A stretch of DNA of 57,973 nt from JBBRNH01 sp038230415 (GTDB lineage: Bacteria > Bacteroidota > Bacteroidia > Cytophagales > Spirosomataceae). Under the pieces are notes generated by a model. The model was not told the DNA's origin and did not search any database. It worked only from the letters and a program-made list of their open reading frames with translations. The position numbers and the translations under genes were made by a program. The DNA lies in NCBI GenBank assembly GCA_038230415.1, contig JBBRNH010000028.1:1-57973 (forward strand), given 5' to 3'. Shown piece after piece: positions 47,951-56,583 of the stretch (its first letter is position 1; each line of letters begins with the position of its first letter).

Positions 47951-49291
47951 ATGACCGTCAACGGCACCTTACCGGCCCTGTCAGAGAGTGCGTTTCTGCG
48001 CTACGTCAACTTTATTGCCCTGTATTTTGCCGAGGGGCTTCAAATGGGGATGCTGTTTGTGGGTATTCCGGCCTGGATGGCGATGAGCAACAAAACCCCC
48101 GGCGAAATCGGCGGGTTTGCCGCTGCCTGCGCCCTGCCCTGGACGTTTAAATTTGTGGTGGCCCCGCTCATGGATCGCTATACCTATTTGCCGATGGGCC
48201 GCAAACGCCCCTGGGTGCTGGCGGCTCAACTCGGCCTGATCGGCAGTTTGGTGGCGATGGGGTTTGTGCCGGACCCGCTCAACAACCTGCGGCTGTTTAT
48301 GGGAGCCGCTTTTTTGGTGTCGGTCTTCGGGGCAATGCAGGATGCGGCTGCCGACGGGATGGCGGTGGACGTGGTGCCGACTCACCAACAGGCGCGGGCG
48401 AACGGATTCATGGCCGGTTCCCGAATGATCGGTTCGTCGCTGGCGCTGGCCGTAGGAAGCTGGCTGTTAAGCAAATACAGTTTCATGGCGGCCATGCTCG
48501 TGATCGCTGCGATGGTTGGATTAGTGACGCTGGTTCCGGTTTTTTTGCGCGAGCAACCCGGCGAGAAGACACTACCCTGGACGGCGGGCGTGGCTTCGCC
48601 GGAAACGACCCGGATGCAGATCACCCGCTGGTCCACCATTCTCAACGCGCTACACGGGGTGTTCCGGCTGCGAAACTCACTGCTTGTGGTGCTGCTGCTG
48701 TTCATCACGCAGGGAGCCTACAACTACTTTGAAACCTTGCTGCCGCTGTTCGCCGTAAAAATCACCGGCTGGACAAACGTATTTTATTCTCAGGCTTTCG
48801 CCACCGCTGACCTGATTGGCGGCATCGGCGGAATGTTTATCGGCGGGTATCTGATCGAACGGTTCGGCAAGAAACGGATGATAAACGTTTATTTCCTGCT
48901 GATTGTGTTGATAACCAGCGCGTTGATCTTGCTAAAAACGTACTGGACAAACACTACGTTTCTGTATTCATTCATCATCACCTACCGCTGGCTGAATGCA
49001 TTTGCCAAGATTGGGGTGTATGCCATTGCGATGCAGTGCTGCTCGAAATTAGTATCGGCCAGTCAGTTCACGATGTACATGACGCTGGGGGCGGTTGGGT
49101 CAATGGTGGGCGCAACGCTGATCGGGCCGATCAAAGAAAACGTCGGTTGGGAACTCACCTTCTTCGCGTTTGTGGTCATGATTTTACTGGCCTGGCTGGG
49201 TATGCAGTTCATAAACATTGACAAGCAGGTAGAACAGATAACCGAATTGGAAAACGAAGAGGCCGAACGGGAAGCCCTGATGCTGACTTGA
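47951..49291 (+). CDS. MFS transporter, AmpG-like
   Basis: The 446-residue protein has about twelve membrane helices. The conserved inter-helix loop PLMDRYTYLPMGRKRPWVLA after helix 2 and MQDAAADGMAVDVVP in helix 4 match the AmpG-like branch of the major facilitator superfamily, which includes muropeptide permeases. The C-terminal tail is charged (ELENEEAEREALM). Together with SusC and SusD it would complete a path from the surface to the cytoplasm: capture, outer membrane import, then inner membrane uptake. The substrate is unknown. The TetR regulator follows 81 bases downstream. Confidence 0.85.
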   Translation: MTVNGTLPALSESAFLRYVNFIALYFAEGLQMGMLFVGIPAWMAMSNKTPGEIGGFAAACALPWTFKFVVAPLMDRYTYLPMGRKRPWVLAAQLGLIGSLVAMGFVPDPLNNLRLFMGAAFLVSVFGAMQDAAADGMAVDVVPTHQQARANGFMAGSRMIGSSLALAVGSWLLSKYSFMAAMLVIAAMVGLVTLVPVFLREQPGEKTLPWTAGVASPETTRMQITRWSTILNALHGVFRLRNSLLVVLLLFITQGAYNYFETLLPLFAVKITGWTNVFYSQAFATADLIGGIGGMFIGGYLIERFGKKRMINVYFLLIVLITSALILLKTYWTNTTFLYSFIITYRWLNAFAKIGVYAIAMQCCSKLVSASQFTMYMTLGAVGSMVGATLIGPIKENVGWELTFFAFVVMILLAWLGMQFINIDKQVEQITELENEEAEREALMLT

Positions 49292-49371
49292 TAACCAGCA
49301 AGCAAGTGAACAGCTACGCACGGCTCAGTGAAGCCAACGAATCACCTTTTACCACCAAAACACCCCACAGT

Positions 49372-49989
49372 ATGAGTACCCACCAACGAAAAGCGGTAGA
49401 AAAAGAACACCGCCGTCAGGTAATCTTAGAAGCTGCCGAAGACTTGATGCAGGAATCGGGTTATGCCCTCAATATAGACGCGGTAGCCGCCAGAACCCAG
49501 TTAGCCAAGGGGACTATTTATCAGTATTTTGCCAGCAAAGAAGACATCCTGGCCGCCCTGACGCTCAAATCCAGACACCTGCTGTATGACGAAATAGACG
49601 CAGCCACCCGCAACCAGCCCGACCCGCTCTCCGCCGTTCGGAGCATCGTTTGGGCCAACTACGATTTTTACAAGAAAAGCCCGCTACACTATGACCTCGT
49701 GACGCGCTACGAGGCAAAGCCGCCGATGGCCGAAACCGAAGACTTACAGCAGGCCATGTACCGCATCCGGGCGTTGGTCATCAGCCTGATCGAGCGGGCA
49801 AAAGCGTCCGGTCAGATTCGCGCCGGAATCGACACCGCCACCTTTTCTATGTGTATCTGGGGAACCACCACCGGCCTGATTCAGCTCATCCGGGGGCGTA
49901 AAGAGCTGATCGAGACGGAGGACCAATTAGACGAACGGAAAATTATGAACCTGTTTAACCAGGTTCTGATCAACGGGGTCGCGCCGTAG
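49372..49989 (+). CDS. TetR/AcrR family transcriptional regulator
   Basis: The product has 205 residues. The N-terminal TetR helix-turn-helix shows ILEAAEDLMQESGYALNIDA and TQLAKGTIYQYFASKEDILA, and a helical ligand-binding C-terminal domain follows (about 60-200). The start at ATG 49372 (MSTHQRKAVEKEHRRQ) gives a standard N-terminus; the frame opens earlier but only over the end of the transporter. It probably represses the SusC/SusD/MFS operon in the absence of its ligand. It overlaps the AraC gene tail to tail by 20 bases. Confidence 0.87.
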   Translation: MSTHQRKAVEKEHRRQVILEAAEDLMQESGYALNIDAVAARTQLAKGTIYQYFASKEDILAALTLKSRHLLYDEIDAATRNQPDPLSAVRSIVWANYDFYKKSPLHYDLVTRYEAKPPMAETEDLQQAMYRIRALVISLIERAKASGQIRAGIDTATFSMCIWGTTTGLIQLIRGRKELIETEDQLDERKIMNLFNQVLINGVAP

Positions 49990-50965
49990 GTGGCTCCTGC
50001 CCGGCAGCGAACCGTTTGGGCGTGATACCGTGGTGTTTTTCAAACAAGCGGCCAAAATGACTTAGGTTGCTGAACCCTAACATATGGCCGGTTTCAGAAA
50101 CCGAGTAGCCACCTTGCCTGAGCAGATGACCCGCTTTGTCCATCCGGGCTTTCTGGAAATAATCATAAATACTGTCGCCGAAGACCTGTTTGTAGAGGTC
50201 GGTCAGTTTAGAAAGGCTCATACCCGCAAGCCCGGCCAGTTCGGGCAACCGGGGCGGCACACTTAAATCAGCGATGACCGCTACCCGAACCCGTTCCAAC
50301 TGCCCGGCATCGGCCCGATGTACGGGCCGGTGTGTCTGGGTTTCCCGCGCCAACAGCCGGGCGAACAGCCAGGCCAGCAACGCCTGCACCTGAATCCAGA
50401 TTCGGAACTCACCCAGTTCCGTTTGGGTGTCTGCGGCAGCAAGGGACAGGAGCATCTGCTGCGCGTCGGCGTTCATCGTTTCGTAGAACAGAAACTGGTT
50501 GCCCATCAGGATTTGCGTCACAACGCCATTCATCTCATTGATTTTTAGCAGGTTGCGAAGGGCCGGGCGACTCATGCTCAACACCAGAAAGACAATGACA
50601 ACGCGGGGCGGGAACCGAAGTTCGGCATTGATGTCGGGCGTGGTGATGCGAACGGTGTGGTCCGCCTGTCGGTGGGGTAGCGGTTCATCACCGGCTTGCG
50701 TTGTTGGCCGGACGTGGCCCTGAAACAGGACATTGACCCGGTCGGCGGCATTGTCGGCGGCTGTTCGGCGCAGGATCAGTTCGTCGACCAGGGTGTATTG
50801 ATGAATCAGCAGCGAGAATTCCGGGGCCAGCCGAACGCGCCGGATTGTGCCAATCCCCAGGTCGGGCGGCAGCGTCAGCGTATCGTTTTCCACGGATGCC
50901 CCAACACGCAGGCCGAAGGCCTCCAGGAAGCTGAACTGTTCGCCGGGCGCAAAGTCAAATACCAT
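49970..50965 (-). CDS. AraC family transcriptional regulator
   Basis: The 331-residue protein has an N-terminal domain of about 230 residues without a clear known fold. The C-terminal AraC double helix-turn-helix (about 235-325) carries LAGLAGMSLSKLTDLYKQVF and ETGHMLGFSNLSHFGRLFEK, then HHGITPKRF. It is divergent from the NmrA-type reductase and cupin genes at 51159 and 52100, and it is the likely controller of that pair. The 193-base gap between them contains the near-repeat ACTATTTTA at about 51024 and 51047, but no clear -7 box. Confidence 0.87.
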   Translation of the reverse strand: MVFDFAPGEQFSFLEAFGLRVGASVENDTLTLPPDLGIGTIRRVRLAPEFSLLIHQYTLVDELILRRTAADNAADRVNVLFQGHVRPTTQAGDEPLPHRQADHTVRITTPDINAELRFPPRVVIVFLVLSMSRPALRNLLKINEMNGVVTQILMGNQFLFYETMNADAQQMLLSLAAADTQTELGEFRIWIQVQALLAWLFARLLARETQTHRPVHRADAGQLERVRVAVIADLSVPPRLPELAGLAGMSLSKLTDLYKQVFGDSIYDYFQKARMDKAGHLLRQGGYSVSETGHMLGFSNLSHFGRLFEKHHGITPKRFAAGQEPPTARPR

Positions 50966-51158
50966 AAAAAGGGCTTTTTAGCCACGAAAGGAAACCAGAC
51001 AAGTCATTTACTTTGGCCGATCAGACTATTTTAAGCTCTGGACGAACTATTTTATCTCTATTTATCGGGAGACCTTTGTTGTGTTCAACATGCATAGCGA
51101 AAGCCGCTTAGCCCATTGACCGCTTCATATAACGGGTTACGACGTACCCACGAAAAAC

Positions 51159-52052
51159 ATGAAAAATTTCCTTGTAGTAGTCGGGGCAACCGGCAATCTG
51201 GGCAGACGCATCGTCACGGCCCTCTTAAGCAAAAGCGCAACGGTGGTCGCCATCGTTCGGCCCGGCAGCGACCCGGCCAACGTTGCCGACCTGACCGAAC
51301 AAGGCGTGACGGTGATCCGGTCGGAGATGACCGATGCCCGGGAACTGGCTCCCGCGCTGGCCGGGGCTGCCGTTGTCATCTCGGCGGTGCAGGGACTGGG
51401 CAACGTGATTGTGGACACCCAAACCATTGTGCTGGATGCGGCAGTGGCGGCTGGTGTGCCGCGCTTCATCCCGTCTGACTTTGCCTCGGATTTTACCAAA
51501 CTCGCACCCGGCGAGAACCGCAATTTTGACCTGCGCCGGGAGTTCCGGGCGTATTTGGACAAAGCACCCATCCGGGCCACCTCCATCCTGAACGGAGCCT
51601 TCGCCGAAATCCTGACCTACGGCACCCCCCTGCTCGATTTCAAGAACAGGCAGGTCGGCTACTGGGAAGATGCCGACTGGCGCATTGACTTCACGACGAT
51701 GGACGACACGGCGGCTTTCACTGCCGCTGCCGCCCTTGACCCCACTACGCCCCGCTTCCTGCGCCCGGCCAGTTTCCAGATCAGCCCCAACGAACTGGCA
51801 ACGGTGGCCGGGGAGGTTGCCGGAACGCCTTACGCCGTGGTTCGGCTCGGTAGCCGGGCCGACCTGCTGGCCTACATTCAGCGCGAGCGGGCGGCTCACC
51901 CCGAAGGCGAAACGCAGCTCTACGCGGGCTGGCAGCAAAGCCAGTATATGTACAGTATGTTTACCGTACAAAGCGACCCGCTCGACAACGCCCGCTACCC
52001 GGCCCTGACCTGGACTTCTGCCCACGACGTGCTGGCAGCATCCCGTCGGTAA
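51159..52052 (+). CDS. NmrA / isoflavone reductase-like oxidoreductase
   Basis: This is an atypical SDR of 297 residues with the NADPH motif VVVGATGNLGRRIV (GxxGxxG) at residues 5-18 and the family strings RFIPSDFASDFTKLAPGENR and APIRATSILNGAFAEIL. Members reduce aromatic alcohols, quinones or phenylpropanoid-like compounds. No signal peptide is seen. It is probably co-transcribed with the cupin gene 47 bases downstream and regulated by the divergent AraC gene. The substrate is unknown. Confidence 0.83.
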   Translation: MKNFLVVVGATGNLGRRIVTALLSKSATVVAIVRPGSDPANVADLTEQGVTVIRSEMTDARELAPALAGAAVVISAVQGLGNVIVDTQTIVLDAAVAAGVPRFIPSDFASDFTKLAPGENRNFDLRREFRAYLDKAPIRATSILNGAFAEILTYGTPLLDFKNRQVGYWEDADWRIDFTTMDDTAAFTAAAALDPTTPRFLRPASFQISPNELATVAGEVAGTPYAVVRLGSRADLLAYIQRERAAHPEGETQLYAGWQQSQYMYSMFTVQSDPLDNARYPALTWTSAHDVLAASRR

Positions 52053-52099
52053 GTCGCTCACAGTCAACCCAAAAACGGGGCTAAGGCCCTGCCAATATT

Positions 52100-52579
52100 A
52101 TGGAAAATATCGGATCGCCGATGCAGGCATTTGAACTCAATTACCAACAGGGCAAGCCCTACTGGATGGTCGATATTCTGTGGGTGGTGCTGGCCGAACG
52201 GGCAACCACCAACGGCACCTTCTCGCTGATGTGGCAGCTCTGTCCCGAAGGGTCTGGCCCCGGGCCGCATTATCACGACCAAGACGAGGGATTCTTCGTC
52301 AGCGAAGGGCAGATCACCTACCAGGCCGGTGGGGAGCAGTTAGTCGCCACGCAGGGGTCGTTTGTCTGGATTCCGCGCGGCACGGTGCATAGCTTCCGGG
52401 TGGACAGCCCGACGGCGACGCTGCTTAATTTCTACACCCCGGCGGGTTTCGAGCAAGTCATCATGGCCGGGGGGATACCCGCCGAGTCCTTTACGCTGCC
52501 GCCCACCGGACTCGGCATGGCTATGAATCCGCAACAGATGATGACGCTTTTTGCCGAAATCGGGATGCACCTTAAATAG
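52100..52579 (+). CDS. Cupin domain protein
   Basis: The 159-residue protein is a single cupin. Motif 1 is GSGPGPHYHDQDEGFFVSEG, which supplies His/His/Glu metal ligands. Motif 2 is GSFVWIPRGTVHSFRV. It resembles quercetin 2,3-dioxygenase-like single-domain cupins. It is cytoplasmic. It follows the NmrA-type reductase as an apparent operon partner, and a terminator hairpin lies ten bases after its stop. Confidence 0.85.
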   Translation: MENIGSPMQAFELNYQQGKPYWMVDILWVVLAERATTNGTFSLMWQLCPEGSGPGPHYHDQDEGFFVSEGQITYQAGGEQLVATQGSFVWIPRGTVHSFRVDSPTATLLNFYTPAGFEQVIMAGGIPAESFTLPPTGLGMAMNPQQMMTLFAEIGMHLK

Positions 52580-52588
52580 CAATGGGCT

Positions 52589-52628
52589 GTGCCGCAGCCG
52601 GGTGACGACCATCCCCGGCTGTCGGCAC
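52589..52628 (+). terminator. Hairpin after cupin gene
   Basis: GTGCCGCAGCCGGG (52589-52602) pairs with CCCGGCTGTCGGCAC (52614-52628) with one bulged base. It is followed by AACCCTCTTTC and is a plausible terminator of the reductase/cupin operon. Confidence 0.6.
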
Positions 52629-52642
52629 AACCCTCTTTCGGA

Positions 52643-52735
52643 TCAGTGGCCTGCCTGCACCAATTCGGTGAGTAGGCCGTCTTTGTGAGTCAGGTACGCC
52701 TGGCAGATTGGGCTATGAAACGCATCCAGTTGAAC
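52643..52735 (-). pseudogene. Possible C-terminal gene remnant, family unknown
   Basis: On the minus strand a frame reads LDAFHSPICQAYLTHKDGLL and then TELVQAGH before a TGA at 52643-52645. It looks like the end of a globular protein, but upstream the frame loses any protein-like character and no start fits. I cannot name the family. It lies next to a HlyD remnant on the other strand, in a 366-base stretch between cupin and QorB-like genes that carries no intact gene. Confidence 0.35.
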
Positions 52736-52777
52736 CGACCTCCTGCTCGAAACCGACTTCGGCATCCACAGTGATGA

Positions 52778-52930
52778 CCGGGTAACTTCGTAAAATTAAC
52801 CCCGCACGTCCCGGTGCGGATTGCCTTCGCCGAAGCCGGTGATGCCGCCATTCCATTGCGGGCCGGTATGAGCCTCAGCAACTACCGCAAAGAAAACCGC
52901 CCGTTGCGACAGCCGTGTGTCAGAGGTTGA
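52778..52930 (+). pseudogene. Remnant of HlyD/EmrA-type membrane fusion protein C-terminus
   Basis: The frame reads PGNFVKLTPHVPVRIAFAEA and then GDAAIPLRAGMSLS before leaving the family and stopping at 52928-52930. The GNFVK...PVRIA...LRAGMS string is the C-terminal signature of EmrA/HlyD-type efflux fusion proteins. A TGA (52775-52777) stands immediately before it in frame, and no upstream part of the gene or inner-membrane partner is present. It is therefore a decayed fragment, pointing to loss of an efflux operon here. Confidence 0.65.
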
Positions 52931-52945
52931 TCCGGCCCTGAAATT

Positions 52946-53806
52946 TTACAGCTTGAACAGCGTCTTCAGTCCTTCTTTGAGCGAAATTGGTTTTCGCCCA
53001 AGCAGGGTTTCCATGTCGTGGCTTACCTCGGCTTCCTGCCCGTTGGCAATGTCGGTAATGAACCCGCTAATCCGCTCCACCACCACGTCGGGCAGGTGCC
53101 GGCTTTTCAGTTGTTGCTCAAAAGCAGATCGCTCAACGGGGGTATAGGCTACGGTTTTCCCCGTTAGCTCGGTCAGGGCAGTCGCCACGTTGTCAAACGA
53201 ATAGGATTCACTGCCCGTGAGCCGGTAGATGGTATTGACATCGCCCGCTGCAACCAGGGCATTCGCCATCGCTTCGGCCATGTCGTGGCGGAGGGCAAAG
53301 GCCACGCTGCTCTGAGCGGCTGGCAACTGAATACCCCGCTCAAAAACGGCTGGCCCCAGAAATTGCGGCAATACATCCATGTAGAGGATATTCTGAAACA
53401 GGATATAGGTCAATCCACTCGCTTTGATATAATCTTCGGTCTGAAAATGACCAATCATCAGTTTGTTGACCAGTGTGCCGGGGTCTTTCAATGCCCGACT
53501 GGTGTAGGCAATCCGGTGAACGCCCGCTTTTTTGGCCGCATCTACTACCTGCTGATGCTGCCGCAGGCGGTTTTCTTCATCCGTGCCGGCAATCAGCAGC
53601 ACCGTGTCAATGCCCTGCATTGCGTTATCGAGCGATGCCGGATCGTCGTAGCTACCCACCCGGATGGCTACGCCACTGGCTGCTAAATCGGTGGCCTTGC
53701 CTTCGTCCCGGACAAAGGCGGCAATCTGGGAAGCGGGGCTTTTTTTCAGCAGAAAATTGATGGTGGCTGAACCAAGTTGGCCCGTTGCGCCGGTAACAAG
53801 AATCAT
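52946..53806 (-). CDS. QorB-like NAD(P)H:quinone oxidoreductase (NmrA/SDR family)
   Basis: This is a Rossmann protein of 286 residues beginning MILVTGATGQLGSATINFLL (TGATGQLG motif). LIAGTDEENRLRQHQQVVDA and KAGVHRIAYTSRALKDP are the strings typical of QorB-like SDRs, which reduce quinones with NADPH. ATG at 53804-53806 gives the standard N-terminus; the frame stays open upstream to 54007, but those residues overlap the AraC gene end and are not family-like. It is probably regulated by the AraC gene immediately upstream on the same strand. Confidence 0.85.
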   Translation of the reverse strand: MILVTGATGQLGSATINFLLKKSPASQIAAFVRDEGKATDLAASGVAIRVGSYDDPASLDNAMQGIDTVLLIAGTDEENRLRQHQQVVDAAKKAGVHRIAYTSRALKDPGTLVNKLMIGHFQTEDYIKASGLTYILFQNILYMDVLPQFLGPAVFERGIQLPAAQSSVAFALRHDMAEAMANALVAAGDVNTIYRLTGSESYSFDNVATALTELTGKTVAYTPVERSAFEQQLKSRHLPDVVVERISGFITDIANGQEAEVSHDMETLLGRKPISLKEGLKTLFKL

Positions 53807-53909
53807 GGCTATTGCGGTTGTTTGTTGTGCTGCAAAGTTGTGGCCTGCGTCGGCAGCCGGAAAGGGCAAAAAGGCGGCAATGCTAAGCAAAAAGGCGGCA
53901 AATCGGTTT

Positions 53910-54773
53910 TCAGTAGGCCTGTTTATAAGCAACTGGCGAAAGCCCCGTATTTTTTTTGAAAAACCTGCTGAACGTCGAAGGGTCGGGAAAATGCAGTCTG
54001 TCCGCAATTTGCGAAATCGCCAGTGTGGGGTTTTGGAGCATGATTTTAGCCTCTAAAATGACGATCTCTTCGATGGACTCACCGGCTGTTTTTCCCGTCA
54101 CGTCTTTCACAATTTCGGTGAGGTATTTAGGGGTTATTGCCAGTTCGTCGGCATAAAACTTCACACTCCGCCGGGTGGAGCCGTGCGCCGTTACTAACTT
54201 CCTGAACGCAGCGGCAAGCACCTGACTTCGGGTTTGTATTGCCGGAGAAACCACCCGTTGCTGGTCGTAGATGGCCGCTATTTCATACAGCAGGCTACTG
54301 ATCTGGTTTTTCAGAATCTCATTTCGGTAGGGGTGCGGGCTGTCGTATTTTTGTTGAATATCCTGCAAACAGACCGTAACTATGCCTGACTGTCTGGCAG
54401 TTACCGGAATAATATGCCGGGCTACGCTGTCAAAGAACGGAAACCTGTCTATGGTGATGGTGTTGGTGCCGATGAACTCTTTGGTAAAAAAGATGGTCAG
54501 CGTGGCAAAATCATCAGACATATACGTCCATTGGTTGATGGTGTGGGGCGGTTTCGTAATCAGGCAATCCGGGGTTATGGTGTAGGCTTGCAGATTGACC
54601 TTTAGCTCGGCCCGCCCCTGCAAACAGATACCAACGGCATAAAAATTACGCCGATACGGAACATTGATCGCTACGCCGGGCCGGTCAATTCGCTGGCTCA
54701 ACAGAAAAACCCCGGCATCGCCAACCTGATTTGTCAGGTTCCGCAACTGATAGGTTGGAATATCGTTATTCAT
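53910..54773 (-). CDS. AraC family transcriptional regulator
   Basis: The product has 287 residues. The N-terminal cupin-like sensing domain (about 15-130) contains VAINVPYRRNFYAVGICLQG and LITKPPHTINQWTYM. The C-terminal AraC helix-turn-helix pair (about 190-285) has VKFYADELAITPKYLTEIVK and then ISQIADRLHFPDPSTFSRFF. It is separated by 103 bases from the QorB-like gene downstream and probably activates it. Three direct ATTGGT-type repeats lie at and just upstream of its start, which may be its own operator. Confidence 0.87.
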   Translation of the reverse strand: MNNDIPTYQLRNLTNQVGDAGVFLLSQRIDRPGVAINVPYRRNFYAVGICLQGRAELKVNLQAYTITPDCLITKPPHTINQWTYMSDDFATLTIFFTKEFIGTNTITIDRFPFFDSVARHIIPVTARQSGIVTVCLQDIQQKYDSPHPYRNEILKNQISSLLYEIAAIYDQQRVVSPAIQTRSQVLAAAFRKLVTAHGSTRRSVKFYADELAITPKYLTEIVKDVTGKTAGESIEEIVILEAKIMLQNPTLAISQIADRLHFPDPSTFSRFFKKNTGLSPVAYKQAY

Positions 54774-54816
54774 TGGTTCATATCGGTGTCATTCATTGGT
54801 CAGCCTGATTGGTCAG
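54772..54816. promoter_or_regulatory. Three ATTGGT direct repeats at AraC gene start
   Basis: ATTGGTTCA (54772-54780), ATTGGTCAG (54795-54803) and ATTGGTCAG (54808-54816) lie at and upstream of the AraC start, the last two 13 bases apart. AraC proteins bind direct repeats, so autoregulation is possible. The remaining 54817-55020 shows no gene. Confidence 0.3.
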
Positions 54817-55020
54817 TCTGGGCGGTAGCGTTGGACATCTGTCTGGTACAACCAATTTTTCGTGCAATTTGCTGATCGGGCCATCGTTCGGCCATAGCGG
54901 GCGGCACCTTCGTCAGTATATCCCGGCCTTTCGGGTATCGGGCATCGGTCATTGATCATCGGCTGGCTGCTTGCTTGGGAATCTGCGGTTTAACTAATTT
55001 TTCGTCACATAGATACAGTC

Positions 55021-55641
55021 ATGACTTCCAATAACCCTCAAACGCACTGGAACACCGTTTTTCAGACCAAACGCCCCGATGAAGTGAGCTGGTACGAAGC
55101 CTATCCGCATCGGTCGGTTGCCACGCTCGAAGGCTTTGGACTACCCCGCACGGCCCGAATCATTGACATCGGCGGAGGAGACAGCCGGTTGGTGGACGCG
55201 CTGCTGGCATTGGACTACGCGTGCTTGACCGTGCTGGATATTTCGGCAGATGCCCTCGACCGCGCCAAAACCCGGCTGGGCAAACTGGCCCACCGGGTGC
55301 AGTGGATTGTGTCAGACGTAACAACCTATCGTCCCGCCGAGCCGTTCGACATCTGGCACGACCGTGCTGCTTTCCACTTCCTGACCACCACCGATGCCGT
55401 TGCCCGGTATCTGGCTGCGGCAGAAGCGGGCGTTCGGGCGGGCGGTTATCTGACGGTCGGCACTTTTTCGGACAACGGCCCTAAGCAGTGCAGCGGTCTG
55501 CCCGTTCAGCAGTATTCGCCCGACCAACTGGCGGGCCGCTTTGGGCAACAATTTGACAAACTTCGCTGCGACGAGGCCGACCATCAAACACCAACCGGCG
55601 CGGTACAACGATTTACGTTTTGCCAGTTTCAACGGCATTGA
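55021..55641 (+). CDS. Class I SAM-dependent methyltransferase
   Basis: The 206-residue protein starts with HWNTVFQTKRPDEVSWYEAY, typical of a common bacterial methyltransferase subgroup. The SAM-binding motif I is IIDIGGGDSRLVDALL (about 46-61), with LTVLDISADALDRAKTRLG as the acidic-ribose strand and WHDRAAFHFL near motif IV. It is cytoplasmic, with substrate unknown. It stands alone, followed by a hairpin terminator 50 bases later. TTTTTCGTCACATAG lies upstream but no clear -7 box. Confidence 0.85.
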   Translation: MTSNNPQTHWNTVFQTKRPDEVSWYEAYPHRSVATLEGFGLPRTARIIDIGGGDSRLVDALLALDYACLTVLDISADALDRAKTRLGKLAHRVQWIVSDVTTYRPAEPFDIWHDRAAFHFLTTTDAVARYLAAAEAGVRAGGYLTVGTFSDNGPKQCSGLPVQQYSPDQLAGRFGQQFDKLRCDEADHQTPTGAVQRFTFCQFQRH

Positions 55642-55690
55642 CTCGTATTGGATAACAAGGCCCGGAGACCGGCTGGGACACCCGACAAAG

Positions 55691-55721
55691 GCCGATGAAC
55701 CCCGGTTCGGGGTTCATCGGC
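55691..55721. terminator. Strong hairpin after methyltransferase gene
   Basis: GCCGATGAACCCC (55691-55703) and GGGGTTCATCGGC (55709-55721) are a perfect 13-bp stem with a 5-base loop. There is no T run on the plus strand, so factor-independent termination is likely but not certain. Confidence 0.65.
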
Positions 55722-55728
55722 GAATGGC

Positions 55729-55841
55729 TCAGGCCGCCAGAATATATGCGCCCTTTGCCATTTCTCGGCATTTCCCGGCGTGCAGGCATCGCAGGCTACG
55801 GCATACGCCTGACACACTTCGATGCACGAGTGATGGAGGTA
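55729..55841 (-). pseudogene. Frameshifted Cys-rich remnant, four-helix copper-binding protein-like
   Basis: One minus-strand frame reads YLHHSCIEVCQAYAVACDAC. A shift near 55775-55782 into the next frame continues CREMAKGAYILAA and then stops at 55729-55731. Joined, the two give a Cys-spaced helical end like DUF326 four-helix bundle copper-binding proteins. A TGA stands just upstream in frame, and no N-terminal half exists. The gene is a degraded fragment. It lies next to a HYC_CC_PP gene, a family often seen near metal efflux genes. Confidence 0.5.
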
Positions 55842-56003
55842 TGAGTTGAGTGGTCACGTTGCAAAAATTTAGTTATTCCTGCTTAACCAACTCATTTTTA
55901 GTGTGTTTCGAGGATCGAACCGCTGGCTCAGTTTATCAGGCTTTTCGCCGAATTTTGTAAGCCACCCGGAAAATCCTGTAAACTCACATCCCGATTATCC
56001 GGT

Positions 56004-56011
56004 TACATTTG
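56004..56011 (+). promoter_or_regulatory. -7 box TTACATTTG before HYC_CC_PP gene
   Basis: TACATTTG matches TAnnTTTG and lies 20 bases before the ATG at 56032, implying a very short leader. It supports that ATG over the earlier opening of the frame at 55903. The stretch 55842-56003 shows no gene. Confidence 0.45.
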
Positions 56012-56031
56012 CAATCGTAAAAAAGCATCCA

Positions 56032-56481
56032 ATGAGAATCCCGCTACATACCCGACTGATCTGCTGCACACTGGCTCTGCTGGTGCTGTTGAGCAGCGTC
56101 GGGGTTGGTATGGCCGAACATTGGTGCCAGATGCGGGGCCACGCCAAAACGCTGCTCGTGGCGCAGGGCGGTTGTGTCAAACCCTGCCAGGCCGACGACG
56201 CGCCGGTTCTCCCGTCCGACGGGCAACACCTGAAACGGATGCCCTGCTGCAAGACCACTCTTTCTTACACGCATCTGGATGTGAGCCGCACAACGGTAGT
56301 GGACAATGCGGTTCATTTGCCGGGGTTCTTACCGGACTGGCTGGCTGCCGGTTCATCTTTTCGAGTACAACATCCGTTTCAGCCCGTTTCGGCCATCTGC
56401 CCAACGCCCGCCCGCACTGATGACCCGCCGGCCAAATCCGGGCGTTTCCGGCTTATTTCCCACTGTAGCTGGCTAATCTGA
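56032..56481 (+). CDS. HYC_CC_PP family secreted protein
   Basis: The product has 149 residues. A signal peptide (about 1-27, LALLVLLSSVGVGMAEH) is followed by HWCQMRGHAKTLLVAQGGCV, then CQADD and MPCCKTTLSYTHLD, giving the H-x-C and CC motifs that name the family. The Pro-rich C-terminal part is about 100-149. In Bacteroidota these proteins sit next to copper or heavy metal efflux and receptor genes, and a metal-linked role is suspected but unproven. Start ATG 56032 follows a -7 box; an open frame exists upstream. The Met/His-rich propeller gene follows 102 bases later. Confidence 0.75.
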   Translation: MRIPLHTRLICCTLALLVLLSSVGVGMAEHWCQMRGHAKTLLVAQGGCVKPCQADDAPVLPSDGQHLKRMPCCKTTLSYTHLDVSRTTVVDNAVHLPGFLPDWLAAGSSFRVQHPFQPVSAICPTPARTDDPPAKSGRFRLISHCSWLI

Positions 56482-56583
56482 GCCATTCCTGATGTATCGT
56501 TCTCGCTAACGGATGCCCACGTGCGGCTCCGTCGGCGGGTTTTTGGTGTTTCCCTTCATTTTTTTCATCAAACAAAAACAATC

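Noticed and set aside
52946..54007. 353-residue reading of the QorB-like gene
   Set aside because: The first 67 residues overlap the AraC gene 3' end and are not part of the family; the ATG at 53806 gives the exact Rossmann start.
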